The notes: a model not told the origin generated them from the letters alone. A stretch of DNA of 64,000 nucleotides from Lachnospiraceae bacterium (GCA_017618195.1 JAFZUW010000067.1:62001-126000), one strand, 5' to 3'. Shown: positions 1 through 9,765, counted from the stretch's first letter. Numbers and translations: made by a program.

Positions 1-640
1 GTTCAATCCGGTAATATTGGGCGTCTTTGATCGTGAAACGCGCAGTCAGCGTGAACGGAACGGTTCCGGTTTCCGCATCGTAGGAACAGAAGTCAAAATC
101 ATAGCAGTAATCCTCAAGACGGTGTATGATCGGTTCTTCGTTTCCCGGAAGCTCCTGCGACCGGTTATAGGGATCGTCCGTAAGAAAGAACGGATCGGTG
201 ATCCACTTCTGAGTCAGCGCGATCGTGCGGAAAGCATCGGTCAGTTCATTCAGTTTCTGACGCGTTTCGTAAAGTTTGTCATCGATATTGCTGATATTCC
301 GGTTTACGTCAAAGGAAACCGTCTCATGCAGCCGGTCAACGCTGTCCTTCAGATCGGAGAGCTCGTCATTCAGTTTGACGTTCTGTACGACCAGGAAGAT
401 GATCATGGCAATCAGTATGCCGGTTACCAAAAGGAAGAATATGCTTGAAGGATCCGGTGCCGCGGAATGGAGCTGCGGACGCTCCGGGTTTCCGTCGAGG
501 CCGTGCTTTACGGAACGATTCAGCGACATGTTGTAAATGAAGCGGATCAATAAAGCTAAAAGAATAATGATGACAAACACCATCCCGACCAGTAAAACGG
601 GAGCCAGGTTTTTCATGGTAAGCAATCCGAATGCAGTCAT
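1..640 (-). CDS. membrane protein with coiled coil, partner of LytTR regulator (3' end outside window)
   Basis: I do not recognise the family. The frame is open from the window edge to an ATG at 640, preceded by AAAGGAGG eight bases upstream; the C-terminus lies outside. The visible 213 residues show a hydrophobic segment at about residues 12-34, a second at about 65-84, then a heptad-like acidic stretch (about 87-130, LNDELSDLKDSVDRL) that should form a coiled coil, then a more globular part outside the second helix. It starts 13 bases after the LytTR stop, so the two are co-transcribed. Small LytTR proteins often sit with a membrane protein that controls them, so a role in sensing is plausible, but this one lacks the compact four-helix DUF3021 look. 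Existence is certain; function is inference. Confidence 0.75.
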   Translation of the reverse strand, partial: MTAFGLLTMKNLAPVLLVGMVFVIIILLALLIRFIYNMSLNRSVKHGLDGNPERPQLHSAAPDPSSIFFLLVTGILIAMIIFLVVQNVKLNDELSDLKDSVDRLHETVSFDVNRNISNIDDKLYETRQKLNELTDAFRTIALTQKWITDPFFLTDDPYNRSQELPGNEEPIIHRLEDYCYDFDFCSYDAETGTVPFTLTARFTIKDAQYYRIE

Positions 641-653
641 ATTTTCCCTCCTT

Positions 654-1112
654 TCATATTCTGAAAAATTCTTTAAATGCGTAGTAATAGGTGCGGGTAA
701 CGTCGATCAGCGTGCCGTCCGTCATGGTCAGGACAAATTTCATCGAGTAGGAACTCCGGATCTTCTTCACATGCTTGCGTGAGATGATGACGGAATTGCT
801 GACGCGGATGAATTCGTTCTCGTTCAGAACGCTCATGATCCGGTACAGCGGGTCTCTGCTGAAATAGACCGAGGAACCGCAGTGGAATTCGACGTCGTGC
901 CCGTATGCTTCGATAAATACGATGTCGTCCGTTGCGATCCTCACGGCATTCTGTTCGTTATCCCTTACGGAAAGGAATTCCGCATAGCCGCGTTCGCTTA
1001 ACGAGTCGGTCAGCGTGAGCTCGGCGTCATCGCTGACTTCAATTCCGAGCGCGCGCAGTTCATCAATAAGACTCTGCCTTCGATTGTCCGATACCTGAAG
1101 CCGTATCTTCAT
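654..1112 (-). CDS. LytTR-family DNA-binding regulator
   Basis: A 152-residue transcription regulator. The C-terminal about 95 residues match the LytTR DNA-binding domain: the segment VFIEAYGHDVEF, then the LYRIMSVLNENEFIRVSNSVIISRKHVKKI pattern (in two parts around residues 90-120) with the usual F-x-R-x-H/N-x-S-x-x-V motif. There is no receiver domain; the N-terminal 50 residues are short and unlike REC, so it belongs to the small stand-alone LytTR type. It is the first gene of a leftward operon with the membrane protein that follows. Its upstream region carries two direct repeats 21 bp apart, the spacing LytTR proteins read, so autoregulation is likely. Confidence 0.85.
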   Translation of the reverse strand: MKIRLQVSDNRRQSLIDELRALGIEVSDDAELTLTDSLSERGYAEFLSVRDNEQNAVRIATDDIVFIEAYGHDVEFHCGSSVYFSRDPLYRIMSVLNENEFIRVSNSVIISRKHVKKIRSSYSMKFVLTMTDGTLIDVTRTYYYAFKEFFRI

Positions 1113-1193
1113 CGCGGTCTGTTTCCTCCCCGTCTGATTTTCTAATAGTAACTAATCATATCGCGCCGGAAAATGCAAGGCTTTTTCCCCGAT

Positions 1194-1224
1194 TGCACAA
1201 AATACGCCCTAATATGCACAAATT
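1194..1224. promoter_or_regulatory. candidate LytTR operator: direct repeat TGCACAAAT with 21-bp period
   Basis: TGCACAAAA begins at 1194 and TGCACAAAT at 1215, exactly two helical turns apart on the same face. LytTR proteins bind pairs of direct repeats at about 21-bp centre spacing, and the gene that starts at 1112 on the minus strand is a LytTR regulator. A 14-bp palindrome (ATTGAA-AG-TTCAAT, 1222-1235) abuts the second copy. Function is inferred. Confidence 0.45.
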
Positions 1225-1290
1225 GAAAGTTCAATGTATTCCGTCATTTGCCGCGGGAGGAAAATACGATCCGTTTTCATAAGGTTTTCG

Positions 1291-1319
1291 TTGCAGAAGG
1301 ACATATTTTAGGGTATAAT
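1291..1319 (+). promoter_or_regulatory. promoter of 6S RNA
   Basis: TTGCAG (1291-1296), a 17-bp spacer and a perfect TATAAT (1314-1319). Initiation would fall near 1325, just before the closing stem of the 6S RNA. Confidence 0.75.
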
Positions 1320-1324
1320 ACAGA

Positions 1325-1512
1325 CAGGAATCATTCCTGGGGTGTTCGACAACTCCTGTGTTTTTGAACCTACAACTTTAAAAAGGGATTCCTATATCGG
1401 TAAGTGGATGTCAGGCCTCCTTTGAGTGGAAGGCAGTAAGCTTACTTGCGGTCACCCACCTAGCATGTGCTAGGAGTCAAGAAGCAGGAAACGGCATTCC
1501 GGGAATAAGTTG
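1325..1512 (+). ncRNA. ssrS: 6S RNA
   Basis: No open frame, own promoter and own terminator. The 5' and 3' ends form a closing stem: ATTCCTGGGG (1333-1342) pairs along its length with TTCCGGGAAT (1497-1506), with GU pairs. Inside are the stretches I recognise from clostridial 6S RNAs: TTTTTGAACCTACAACTTTA, GGATGTCAGGCC and GCGGTCACCCACC. 6S RNA is a long, bulged hairpin that mimics an open promoter and binds the housekeeping RNA polymerase in slow growth. The exact ends are estimates. Assigned by recognition of sequence and fold, not by a covariance model. Confidence 0.82.
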
Positions 1513-1520
1513 GATTCGAT

Positions 1521-1550
1521 GGACTTCGCATGAACTGCGAAGTCCTTTTT
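1521..1550 (+). terminator. rho-independent terminator of 6S RNA
   Basis: GGACTTCGCA (1521-1530) and TGCGAAGTCC (1536-1545) form a perfect 10-bp stem with a 5-base loop, followed by TTTTT. Confidence 0.9.
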
Positions 1551-1600
1551 GTTTGATCAATGTCAGCGGCTTTACGGCCGCGGGACGGGAGAGGGTAACC

Positions 1601-4600
1601 ATGGCGATACGGTTTGTAATCGGCAGTGAAGGAAGCGGCAGAACGGAACGGATGCAGCAGGAGATGCTTCGCTTAAGCGAGACGGAACCGGACCGGTCCG
1701 TCATTCTGATTGTGCCCGATCAGGCGACGCTTCAGGCGCAGAAGGAACTGGTTTCAAAGCAGAAGAACGGCTGCGTCATGAATATTGACATCTTAAGCTT
1801 CAGCCGTCTCAAATACCGCTTAAGCGAGGAACTCGGAGACTGTTTCCCGCCGGTGCTTGACGATATCGGTAAGAACATGCTCCTTAAGAAGGTTCTCGTT
1901 TCCGCGGAGGAGAAACTTCAGATTTACCGCAACAAGCATAAAAAGCCCGGCTTCTTATCCGAACTGAAGTCGATGATCTCGGAACTTCAGAGGTACCTGG
2001 TGGATGCGGGCAGGTTAAAGGAATTAAGCGATTCGGAAGAGGACCCGATCCTTCGGGACAAGCTTTCGGATCTTTCGGTCGTGCTTTCGGATTTCCGCGC
2101 CTTACTCGGAGACCGCTACCTTACGGAAGAGGACGTCTATTCCGCAATGTGTAAGCCCGCGGAGCGTTCCGCAAAGCTTCGCGGTGCGGATCTGTACCTT
2201 TACGGATTTACCGGCTTTACGCCGTCCCAGTTCCTGCTTTTAAGAAGTCTGATGCGCGTAAGCCGTACGATGACGATTGCCCTCAGCATGGACCGTAACA
2301 TGATCGGGGACCGGAACGTCTATGAGTCCATCTTTAAAATGACACAGAGTTCGATCGATGCGATCCGCAGGATTGCCTCGGAAGAGCAGATTCCGGAGCT
2401 GCCGCCGGTCATTCTTGATAATCCCGTCTCGGACAATGCGCTTCACTTTTTACAGAACAATCTGTTCCGAAGAAACGGAAAGCATTATGACGGCCCTGTA
2501 ACAGGCGTATCCGTGCATTCGCTTCCGGCCGTCAGCGATGAAATCCGTTTCCTGCTGACTGAGATTGAGCGGCTGGTACGTTTTTCAGGCTGCCGTTACC
2601 GTGAGATTGCCGTAATCTGCGGCGACGTGCAGGCGTATGCCCAGGAGATCGAAGAAGCGGCCGAAACGAGCGGGATACCTTGCTTTATTGACTATAAATC
2701 CGATTTGATGAACGATCCGCTGATCGACCTTATCAGAAGCGTATTCCGCGTCTTTCAGACCGATTTCCGTGCGGATGCGGTCACGCATTATATGAAGAAC
2801 GTCCTTTCCGGGTACTCGTTTGAGGACGCGTGCCTGATGGAGAATTACCTGATTGCTAAGGGAATCCGCGGAGCGTCCGCATATAATAAGCCGTTCCGAT
2901 ATACTTATAAAACGCGCCATGAAAACCCGCTTGAAAACGCAAACCGGGTGCGGGAACAGCTGGCGGAGGATCTGATTCCGCTTATGACGGAGCTGAAAAA
3001 TGCGGACGACGTGTCCGTTTCGGTCCGTATTTTATACGAATATCTGTTAAGGCATGACTGCGCAGGAAAACTGAATGAACTTGCCGACAGTCTCGAAAGC
3101 ATCCCCGGAAGGAAGGCCGAGGCGCAATGCTGCGAGTACCGAAAGATTTATCAGACCGTACTGGATTTCTTGGATCAGATGAACGACTTGATGGGCGATA
3201 TGAAGCTTTCCATGATGGAACTGGCGGAAGTCATGGAAGCCGGATTTGCCGAACTGAAGCTCGGACGCATCCCGCCCGATCAGGATTCGGTTACCGTCGG
3301 AGACGTAAAGCGTTCCAGACTTGACGGCGTACGGTGCCTGTTCCTTCTCGGTGTAAACGAGGGGGCGCTTCCCGGCTGCTCGCAGGGCTCCGGAATCCTT
3401 TCTGATAAGGAGCGTGAGCTTTTGGCAGCGAAGAATGTGGAACTCGGCGAGCTTCCGAAGGAAAGTCTGCCGACTGAGGAATTTTATATCAATCTGGCAT
3501 GCGCGAAGCCGAGCGAAAGGCTTTACGTAAGCTATCACAGAACCGGTGAATCGGGAAGGGAGAGTAAGCCTTCCTATGTCATTTACCGTCTTTTAGGGCT
3601 GCTAACGAAACTGGAAATCGCAAATGAACATACCGACAGTTCGCTGTTCGGATGCATCGCGGCCGATAATGCCGGCAAAGCATACCGTAACGCGTGCTCG
3701 AATGAAGGGACGCCTTCTCCTTATGACGAGGCGTTAAGGCAGTGGTTTGCTTCCGAGGAAGGAGAGCCGTACGCGCCCGAGGAGCCGGAGCGGATGGATG
3801 AGGCAAAGGCGGGTGAACCCGATCCGAAGCAGATACCCGCGGACCTTGCCGCGCAGCTGTACGGAAACCGTCTCTCGGGCGGCGTAACGATGATGGAAGG
3901 TTATGCGGAGTGCGCTTTCCGGACGTTTTTAGAGCGCGGCTTACGGCTTGAAGAACGGAAGGTTTACGAAGCCAACACGGCGGATATCGGAAGCTTTATG
4001 CACGAAGCACTCAAGCGGTACGGCGACGCTGTCAAAAAGAGCGGAACGACGTTCCGGCTTATCTCGGAAGAGGATGCGAAGAGCCTGATGGAGCAGACGG
4101 TCAATGAACTGCTCACCGAAGAGAAGAACGAAATCTTCCAGTCCGACAACCGGAACGCTTATACGGCTTACCGCATCCGCGAACTTTTGCTCCATATGAC
4201 GAAGATGATCCGCGAACAGCTCAAAGCGGGCCGTTTCGAGCCCGAAGAGTTTGAGAAGAAATACACGTTCAGTTCGGAATATATGGATCTGTACGGAAGC
4301 ATTGACCGCGTGGATACCTGTTATGAGGACGGCCGTAAGCTCATTAAGATTTCGGATTACAAATCGTCCAAAAAGGACCTTGATTACGGGGAGGTTTATC
4401 TCGGGACCAAGGCGCAGCTGCCGGTTTACATGAGGGCGGTGCTCCGCGAGAATCCGTCGGAGAACGTTCCCGCAGCAATGCTTTATGCGCGTCTTGACGA
4501 TCCGTACGTGAATGCGGACGACGAGGAAGCAGCGGAGGCTGCAAGAAAGGACGAGATCCGTCCGAAGGGCGTGCTCCTTTCCGATAAGAACGTTCTGCAG

Positions 4601-4927
4601 GCAATTGACAACAAACTGACCGGCGAAGGCAAGGAAAAATCCGACGTCGTGCTCCTTTCGGATCAGAAGCTTCTGACCGCGGAGGAGATGAACGCGCTTT
4701 CCGATTATGCGGAAGAGCTTCTTAAGAAGGAGGCAAAGGAAATCCTTTCCGGAAATATCGTGCAGAATCCGACAAAAACCGGACAGAACAGTTCATGCAG
4801 TTACTGCGCTTATACGGATTTCTGTACAAAGAAGATCCGCGAGGACCGCGATTTCCGGTCCGTCCCCAAAATGAACAAGAACGATTTCTTTTCAAAGCTT
4901 GAAGAAGATAAAGGAAACGGACAATGA
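1601..4927 (+). CDS. addB: ATP-dependent nuclease subunit B
   Basis: AddB is the second subunit of the AddAB helicase-nuclease, which resects DNA double-strand breaks up to a Chi site and loads RecA. The protein has 1108 residues, normal for the family. The start is the ATG at 1601 behind GGGAGAGGG; the open frame reaches further upstream without a ribosome site. Near the N-terminus is the P-loop-like GSEGSGRT, with Arg where Lys is usual. The C-terminal nuclease motif is ISDYKSS. The four cysteines of the iron-sulphur staple are in place: C771, then C1066, C1069 and C1075. addA follows with a 4-base overlap (ATGA), so translation is coupled. Confidence 0.95.
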   Translation: MAIRFVIGSEGSGRTERMQQEMLRLSETEPDRSVILIVPDQATLQAQKELVSKQKNGCVMNIDILSFSRLKYRLSEELGDCFPPVLDDIGKNMLLKKVLVSAEEKLQIYRNKHKKPGFLSELKSMISELQRYLVDAGRLKELSDSEEDPILRDKLSDLSVVLSDFRALLGDRYLTEEDVYSAMCKPAERSAKLRGADLYLYGFTGFTPSQFLLLRSLMRVSRTMTIALSMDRNMIGDRNVYESIFKMTQSSIDAIRRIASEEQIPELPPVILDNPVSDNALHFLQNNLFRRNGKHYDGPVTGVSVHSLPAVSDEIRFLLTEIERLVRFSGCRYREIAVICGDVQAYAQEIEEAAETSGIPCFIDYKSDLMNDPLIDLIRSVFRVFQTDFRADAVTHYMKNVLSGYSFEDACLMENYLIAKGIRGASAYNKPFRYTYKTRHENPLENANRVREQLAEDLIPLMTELKNADDVSVSVRILYEYLLRHDCAGKLNELADSLESIPGRKAEAQCCEYRKIYQTVLDFLDQMNDLMGDMKLSMMELAEVMEAGFAELKLGRIPPDQDSVTVGDVKRSRLDGVRCLFLLGVNEGALPGCSQGSGILSDKERELLAAKNVELGELPKESLPTEEFYINLACAKPSERLYVSYHRTGESGRESKPSYVIYRLLGLLTKLEIANEHTDSSLFGCIAADNAGKAYRNACSNEGTPSPYDEALRQWFASEEGEPYAPEEPERMDEAKAGEPDPKQIPADLAAQLYGNRLSGGVTMMEGYAECAFRTFLERGLRLEERKVYEANTADIGSFMHEALKRYGDAVKKSGTTFRLISEEDAKSLMEQTVNELLTEEKNEIFQSDNRNAYTAYRIRELLLHMTKMIREQLKAGRFEPEEFEKKYTFSSEYMDLYGSIDRVDTCYEDGRKLIKISDYKSSKKDLDYGEVYLGTKAQLPVYMRAVLRENPSENVPAAMLYARLDDPYVNADDEEAAEAARKDEIRPKGVLLSDKNVLQAIDNKLTGEGKEKSDVVLLSDQKLLTAEEMNALSDYAEELLKKEAKEILSGNIVQNPTKTGQNSSCSYCAYTDFCTKKIREDRDFRSVPKMNKNDFFSKLEEDKGNGQ

Positions 4928-7900
4928 TAAAGCTGACGGATGAACAGAGAAGCGTCGTTGACGCAAAAACTTCAAACATATTGGTTTCGGCTGCTGCAGG
5001 TTCCGGTAAGACGGCGGTTCTGGTCGAACGTATCCTTCAAAAGGTTCTGTCCGAAGAAGATCCGATCGATATCGACGAGATATTGATCGTAACCTTTACG
5101 AACGATGCCGCATCCCAAATGCGCGACCGCATACGCCGCGCAATAGACGACCGGCTTTTGAAAGACCCTTACAACAGGCGTCTGCAGCGGGAGAGCGACC
5201 GGCTGAGTTTCGCGAACATCATGACTCTGGACTCGTTCTGCCAGCGCGTCGTAAAGCGGTATTTTCATCAGCTCGATATCGATCCGGGCTTCGGAATCCT
5301 TGACGAAACCGATAAGAAGCTTTTGTTAAACAGAGCGATCACCGAAACAATCGAAGCCATGCACGAGAGCGGGGATGCGGCGTTTTTCCAAATGCTGGAT
5401 TCCTATTCGGGCAGCAAAGATGACGCCGGTATCATAGAACTTGTCGCGAAGATCGACGATTTCGCGCAGAGTCATCCGTTCCCGGAAGAATGGATCCGCG
5501 ATTCGATCAAGAAGATTGAGAAGATTCAAACCGAACAGGACCTTCTCGAGTCGGATTACGCACAGTCGGAATATGAGATATTGAGGACGCTTTTTGAATC
5601 ACTCGGCAAAGAATCCGCGGAACTTGCGGAGGTTTGTAACCGTCCCGGCGGACCGTTCTATTATGCGGACGGGATCACAAGGGACGCGGCTTTCTGCGAA
5701 TCCGCAGCAAATGCGAAGAACTTCCGCGAGATAATCCTTCATGTACAGGACTATTACGGCGGCAATACGGCCATCGGACGTCCGAGGAAAGGTCCGGAGG
5801 TGTATCCGGAACTGAAGGATTATGTGAAAGGCGTCCGTGACAAGATTAAAGAAACCTTCGATAAAACCGTCAAATGTTATGCCGATGAGGGCTATATCGC
5901 GAAAATGGCGGCAAATGTGCGCCAATGCGCAGGACAGCTCCGCGGACTCGGCGAGCTGACGATCGCCTGCCGTAAGGCGTACCGCGCTTTAATGGACGAT
6001 CAGAACGCTTACGATTTTCAGGAGATCGCCCACATGACGCTTGAGGTGCTCCTCAAAAAAGAGGACGGAAAGATCGCTTATACGGATGCCGCAAGGCAGT
6101 ACCGCCGGTCCTTCCGCGAGATCATGGTTGACGAATACCAGGATTCGAACCTCGTTCAGGAGATGTTCTTGAAGGCGATTTCCCGCGAAGACGAAGGGCA
6201 TCCGAATATTTTCATGGTCGGCGACATCAAGCAGAGCATTTATAAGTTCCGAATGGCAAAACCCGAACTTTTCATGGAAAAATACGACGCTTATTCGCTT
6301 GATCCCGAAAGCGTCAACAGGCTTATTATCTTAAACAAAAACTTCAGAAGCCGCGAGACGATCCTAAACGGAGTAAACCGCATATTCCGTAAGATCATGC
6401 TGAAGAATATCGGCGGCGTTACGTATGACGAACAGGCCGAACTGAAACCGGGAGCGGAGTATAAGCTTCCGCTAAGCGCCGAGGCAGCCGCGAACGAATA
6501 CATCCTTGTTGACCGGAACGCCGTTTCCGATGAACAGGCGGCTCTTACCGGCGCGCTTGTGAAGCGCGTAAAGGAGCTGACGGACCCGATTACCGGCTTT
6601 AAGGTGCAGGATGAGGAAGGCGGTCATATCGCCGGTTACCGTGATATTGCCGTTTTATTCAAGAAGTCAACAGGATTGATGCAGCCTGCGATCGAAGCGC
6701 TGCTTGCGGCCGGAATACCCGCGTATGCTGCCGACATGAAGGGGTATTTTGACTGCACCGAAGTACGAAACGTGCTGAATTTTCTGAAGATTCTCGATAA
6801 CCCTTATTCGGACATTCCGTTTTACGCGGTTTTGAAGAGCCCGATGGGCGGATTCTCTTACGAAGAACTTGCGCTTCTTTCAATCTATGCAAAGGAGCAG
6901 GCTGAGGACGGCCGTACCGAGTATGCGATGACGCTTCTGAGGAAGCTCTGCGCGCAGGAATACGTAACGGAAGCAATGAAGCCCGTCCGCGGCAAAGGAG
7001 AAGCGTTCCTGATGCTTTACGATTCGCTGAAGGAAAAGTGCGCTTATCTGTCGGTTCCGGAACTGCTGACCGAACTGTACCGCGAGAGCGGCTACCTTTC
7101 TTATGTTTCCCTGATGCCCGCAGGCTCCATCAGAGAGCGGAACCTTAACGTGCTTGTGGAGAAAGCGAAGGCATTTGCCTGCGGTATCTTTACGGAACTG
7201 AACGATTTCGTCCGTTATATCGATGATATGAAAAAATACGACGTCAAAGCGGACGGAACGACGAGCGATGCCGGCAATGCGATCCGCTTTATGACGATCC
7301 ATAAGAGTAAGGGGCTCGAATATCCGATCATCTTCGTCATTGATATGGAAAAGGATCTGGCGGGACGGCAGGATAATTCCCCGATCAGGCTTCATGCCGA
7401 ACTCGGAATCGGGCCTATGGCAATCTATCCGCAGTACCGGTACCGAACGAAGAGCTTTCCTTTTAATGCGGTCGTGAACCGGAACAAGATTGACGAGCAG
7501 GGCGAAGCGCTGCGGCTTTTATATGTAGCGATGACGAGGGCAAAGGAGAAGCTGATCCTTCTGGGCGGCTTCCTCGAAAAGGAATGGGACAAGGATATTG
7601 ATAATATTCCGAAGCCCGGCGAACCGCTTTCGTTCGGTCTGATCAAAGGCGCAGCCGCATATCAGAAAATGATATTGCCGGCAATCCTTGCGGAGGCCGA
7701 TGACCCCGAAAGCATCAAAAAGTGCGATCTGATGAAGAAAACATCGGATGCGCCTTCAGCGGAATCCGTCCTTCAAGGTTCCGGCAGTGATCCTGCAATG
7801 CAGGACGATAACGGAAGCGCCCTTCAGGGCACCGTTGCCGGTTCCGTTTTGCAGAGCGGCGATGCGGTTTTCGTTCCTCATGAGATCCGTGCAAAAGAAT

Positions 7901-8718
7901 GGACGGTCAAGCTGGTCGGTTCGGAGGCCGCCGAAACGGCTGTTTCCAAGACGGAAACGAAGAACACTGAGCCCGTAAGCGAAGAGATGATTTCGGAGCT
8001 TCGCGAATTTTTTGCGTTCCGGTATCCGTATCGGACTGCTGTGCCGCCCGTTAAGGTTTCGGTTTCGGACCTTAAAAAGAGCGCGATGGAAGAGTACCAG
8101 ACGACCGCGAACCGCGTGATTGTTTCGTGGGATGAGCCGAAAGACGATATTCCGGTTCCGAAATTCGCTTCCTCCGATCTAAGCGGAGGCGTCAACCCGG
8201 GCGCCATGCGCGGAACGTTTTACCACCGTTTCTTAGAGCTTCACGATTACGGTCTCGGCGACAGTGAAGAGAAACTTCGTGCAGAAGCGGAACGGCTTAT
8301 CGCGGAAGGTTACTGCCCGAAAGAACTGGCGGTGGCGGTTTCGTTTCAGAAGGTTTCCGCATTTGTCCGCTCCGAGATCGGATGCCGTATGAAGAAGGCG
8401 TTTAAGGCAGGAAAGCTGAAGCGCGAGCAGGCATTTGTCATGAGCGTACCGGCTTCTGAAGTAAGTAAGGAATACGATCCGAACGACAACGTGCTTTTAC
8501 AGGGAATTATCGACGCTTTGTTTGAAGAAGAGGACGGTTACGTGCTTCTTGATTACAAGACCGACAGCGTGAAGGCGGAAGGCGGGGAAGAACTGCTGAA
8601 AGCCCGCTATACGGCGCAGCTTAAGTACTATGCGGAGGCGATTGAACGCGGTACCGGCAAGAATGTGAAAGAATCATGTATTTACAGTTTTGCTCTTCAA
8701 AAAACGATCCGGTTGTAG
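4924..8718 (+). CDS. addA: ATP-dependent helicase/nuclease subunit A
   Basis: AddA is the UvrD-like helicase and second nuclease of AddAB. The 1264 residues show Walker A (SAAAGSGKT, residues 22-30), the QRxxxxxxF-type start (TDEQRSVV), Walker B (IMVDEYQDSN, about 400), helicase motif III/IV (FMVGDIKQSIYKFR), motif VI (LLYVAMTRAKEKL) and the C-terminal RecB nuclease motif (YVLLDYKTDSV). Between helicase and nuclease (about residues 945-985) is a linker of low complexity with three imperfect VLQG/ALQG/VLQS units; this looks like a species-level expansion. It starts inside the addB stop codon. Confidence 0.96.
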   Translation: MIKLTDEQRSVVDAKTSNILVSAAAGSGKTAVLVERILQKVLSEEDPIDIDEILIVTFTNDAASQMRDRIRRAIDDRLLKDPYNRRLQRESDRLSFANIMTLDSFCQRVVKRYFHQLDIDPGFGILDETDKKLLLNRAITETIEAMHESGDAAFFQMLDSYSGSKDDAGIIELVAKIDDFAQSHPFPEEWIRDSIKKIEKIQTEQDLLESDYAQSEYEILRTLFESLGKESAELAEVCNRPGGPFYYADGITRDAAFCESAANAKNFREIILHVQDYYGGNTAIGRPRKGPEVYPELKDYVKGVRDKIKETFDKTVKCYADEGYIAKMAANVRQCAGQLRGLGELTIACRKAYRALMDDQNAYDFQEIAHMTLEVLLKKEDGKIAYTDAARQYRRSFREIMVDEYQDSNLVQEMFLKAISREDEGHPNIFMVGDIKQSIYKFRMAKPELFMEKYDAYSLDPESVNRLIILNKNFRSRETILNGVNRIFRKIMLKNIGGVTYDEQAELKPGAEYKLPLSAEAAANEYILVDRNAVSDEQAALTGALVKRVKELTDPITGFKVQDEEGGHIAGYRDIAVLFKKSTGLMQPAIEALLAAGIPAYAADMKGYFDCTEVRNVLNFLKILDNPYSDIPFYAVLKSPMGGFSYEELALLSIYAKEQAEDGRTEYAMTLLRKLCAQEYVTEAMKPVRGKGEAFLMLYDSLKEKCAYLSVPELLTELYRESGYLSYVSLMPAGSIRERNLNVLVEKAKAFACGIFTELNDFVRYIDDMKKYDVKADGTTSDAGNAIRFMTIHKSKGLEYPIIFVIDMEKDLAGRQDNSPIRLHAELGIGPMAIYPQYRYRTKSFPFNAVVNRNKIDEQGEALRLLYVAMTRAKEKLILLGGFLEKEWDKDIDNIPKPGEPLSFGLIKGAAAYQKMILPAILAEADDPESIKKCDLMKKTSDAPSAESVLQGSGSDPAMQDDNGSALQGTVAGSVLQSGDAVFVPHEIRAKEWTVKLVGSEAAETAVSKTETKNTEPVSEEMISELREFFAFRYPYRTAVPPVKVSVSDLKKSAMEEYQTTANRVIVSWDEPKDDIPVPKFASSDLSGGVNPGAMRGTFYHRFLELHDYGLGDSEEKLRAEAERLIAEGYCPKELAVAVSFQKVSAFVRSEIGCRMKKAFKAGKLKREQAFVMSVPASEVSKEYDPNDNVLLQGIIDALFEEEDGYVLLDYKTDSVKAEGGEELLKARYTAQLKYYAEAIERGTGKNVKESCIYSFALQKTIRL

Positions 8719-8724
8719 TATAAT
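8696..8724 (+). promoter_or_regulatory. putative promoter of lipid kinase gene
   Basis: TTCAAA (8696-8701), 17 bp, TATAAT (8719-8724), overlapping the end of addA. The leader to the next ATG contains a 6-bp hairpin (CCCGGA 8748-8753 / TCCGGG 8761-8766) ending just before the ribosome site. Confidence 0.5.
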
Positions 8725-8777
8725 AATTCCGTATGGGTTTTAATTGACCCGGACGGGGGTTCCGGGCGGAGGATGAG

Positions 8778-9713
8778 ATGCGCGAAAAGGTTTTATTTGT
8801 CTACAACCCAAATGCCGGCAAGAAGAAGATCCGGATCAAGCTGAACGACGTTGTAAAGGAACTGGTCGAAGAGGATTGCGACCTTGTTCTGAGTCCGACG
8901 AAGAAGCACGGCGATGCTAAGGATACGGTCATTTCGTATCTTCGGGAAGGTGCGTGCAGAAAGATCATCTGTTCCGGCGGCGACGGCACGCTTCATGAAG
9001 TCGTGAACGGCATGCTGACAGCGGAAGCATCGGACGGAAAGCGCGTTCCTTTGGTGTATATTCCCGCGGGGAGCACGAACGATTTCGGCAACTCGCTGAA
9101 TCTGCCGAAGGATATGGTCGAAGGAGCCCGTCTCGGTAAGGAAGGCATGCGTTTTCCGTGCGACATGGCGGTTTTCAATTCGGAATACTTTGTTTATACC
9201 GCCGCGTTCGGACTGTTTACCGAAGTGTCGTATTCGACGAAGCAGAGCATGAAGAACGTGTTCGGACATCTGGCATATATCTTAAACGGTGCGGCTTCAC
9301 TTACGAACATCAAGAAATACAACTTAAAGGTTTCTTATGACGACCGCTACACGGAAGGGCGTTTCATCTACGGCATGGTCGTGAATTCGGTATCAATCGG
9401 AGGCTTTAAAGGCATAACCGGTAAGAACGTTTCCTTAAACGACGGCTATTACGAGATGCTTCTCGTGAAGGATTTCAAGCCGTACGAGCTGCCTGACGTC
9501 GTGAACTGTCTGATGCATTCGGATTATTCGAATCCGAACCTCATCTATGCACGCGTCAAGCATGTCCGTTTTGAGTCCGAAACCGAGATTCCGTATACGC
9601 TTGACGGAGAGTTCGGAGGCGAGTACAAAGTGGCTGAGATCAGCATCCGATATCGCGCAATCGATTTCATGACACCGAAGACGCTGATCGGCATCTGGGA
9701 AGGCTACGAATAA
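8778..9713 (+). CDS. diacylglycerol kinase family lipid kinase (YegS/BmrU type)
   Basis: Member of the DAGK catalytic-domain family of soluble lipid kinases, 311 residues, the usual length. Seen motifs: the N-terminal VYNPNAGKK phosphate loop, the diagnostic SGGDGTLHEVVNGM (residues about 66-79) that holds the nucleotide, and PAGSTNDFGNSL (about 96-107). In Firmicutes such enzymes recycle diacylglycerol (DgkB) or phosphorylate related lipids; the exact lipid cannot be told here. A GGAGG site precedes the ATG. The gene has its own promoter and stands between addA and xylB without an obvious functional link. Confidence 0.9.
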   Translation: MREKVLFVYNPNAGKKKIRIKLNDVVKELVEEDCDLVLSPTKKHGDAKDTVISYLREGACRKIICSGGDGTLHEVVNGMLTAEASDGKRVPLVYIPAGSTNDFGNSLNLPKDMVEGARLGKEGMRFPCDMAVFNSEYFVYTAAFGLFTEVSYSTKQSMKNVFGHLAYILNGAASLTNIKKYNLKVSYDDRYTEGRFIYGMVVNSVSIGGFKGITGKNVSLNDGYYEMLLVKDFKPYELPDVVNCLMHSDYSNPNLIYARVKHVRFESETEIPYTLDGEFGGEYKVAEISIRYRAIDFMTPKTLIGIWEGYE

Positions 9714-9736
9714 GCGGTTTCACAGGGCCCGCGCCC

Positions 9737-9765
9737 TTGACGAAAAGGGCTTAAATTGTTATCAT
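9737..9765 (+). promoter_or_regulatory. promoter of xylulokinase gene
   Basis: TTGACG (9737-9742), 17-bp spacer, TATCAT (9760-9765). The -35 overlaps a small hairpin (GCCCTT 9733-9738 / AAGGGC 9745-9750) that may serve the end of the preceding transcript. No clear catabolite-repression site was seen. Confidence 0.65.

Noticed and set aside
1..536. Plus-strand frames at the window start
   Set aside because: The minus strand has a continuous frame with a good ribosome site, two membrane helices and a coiled coil, and follows the LytTR gene in an operon.
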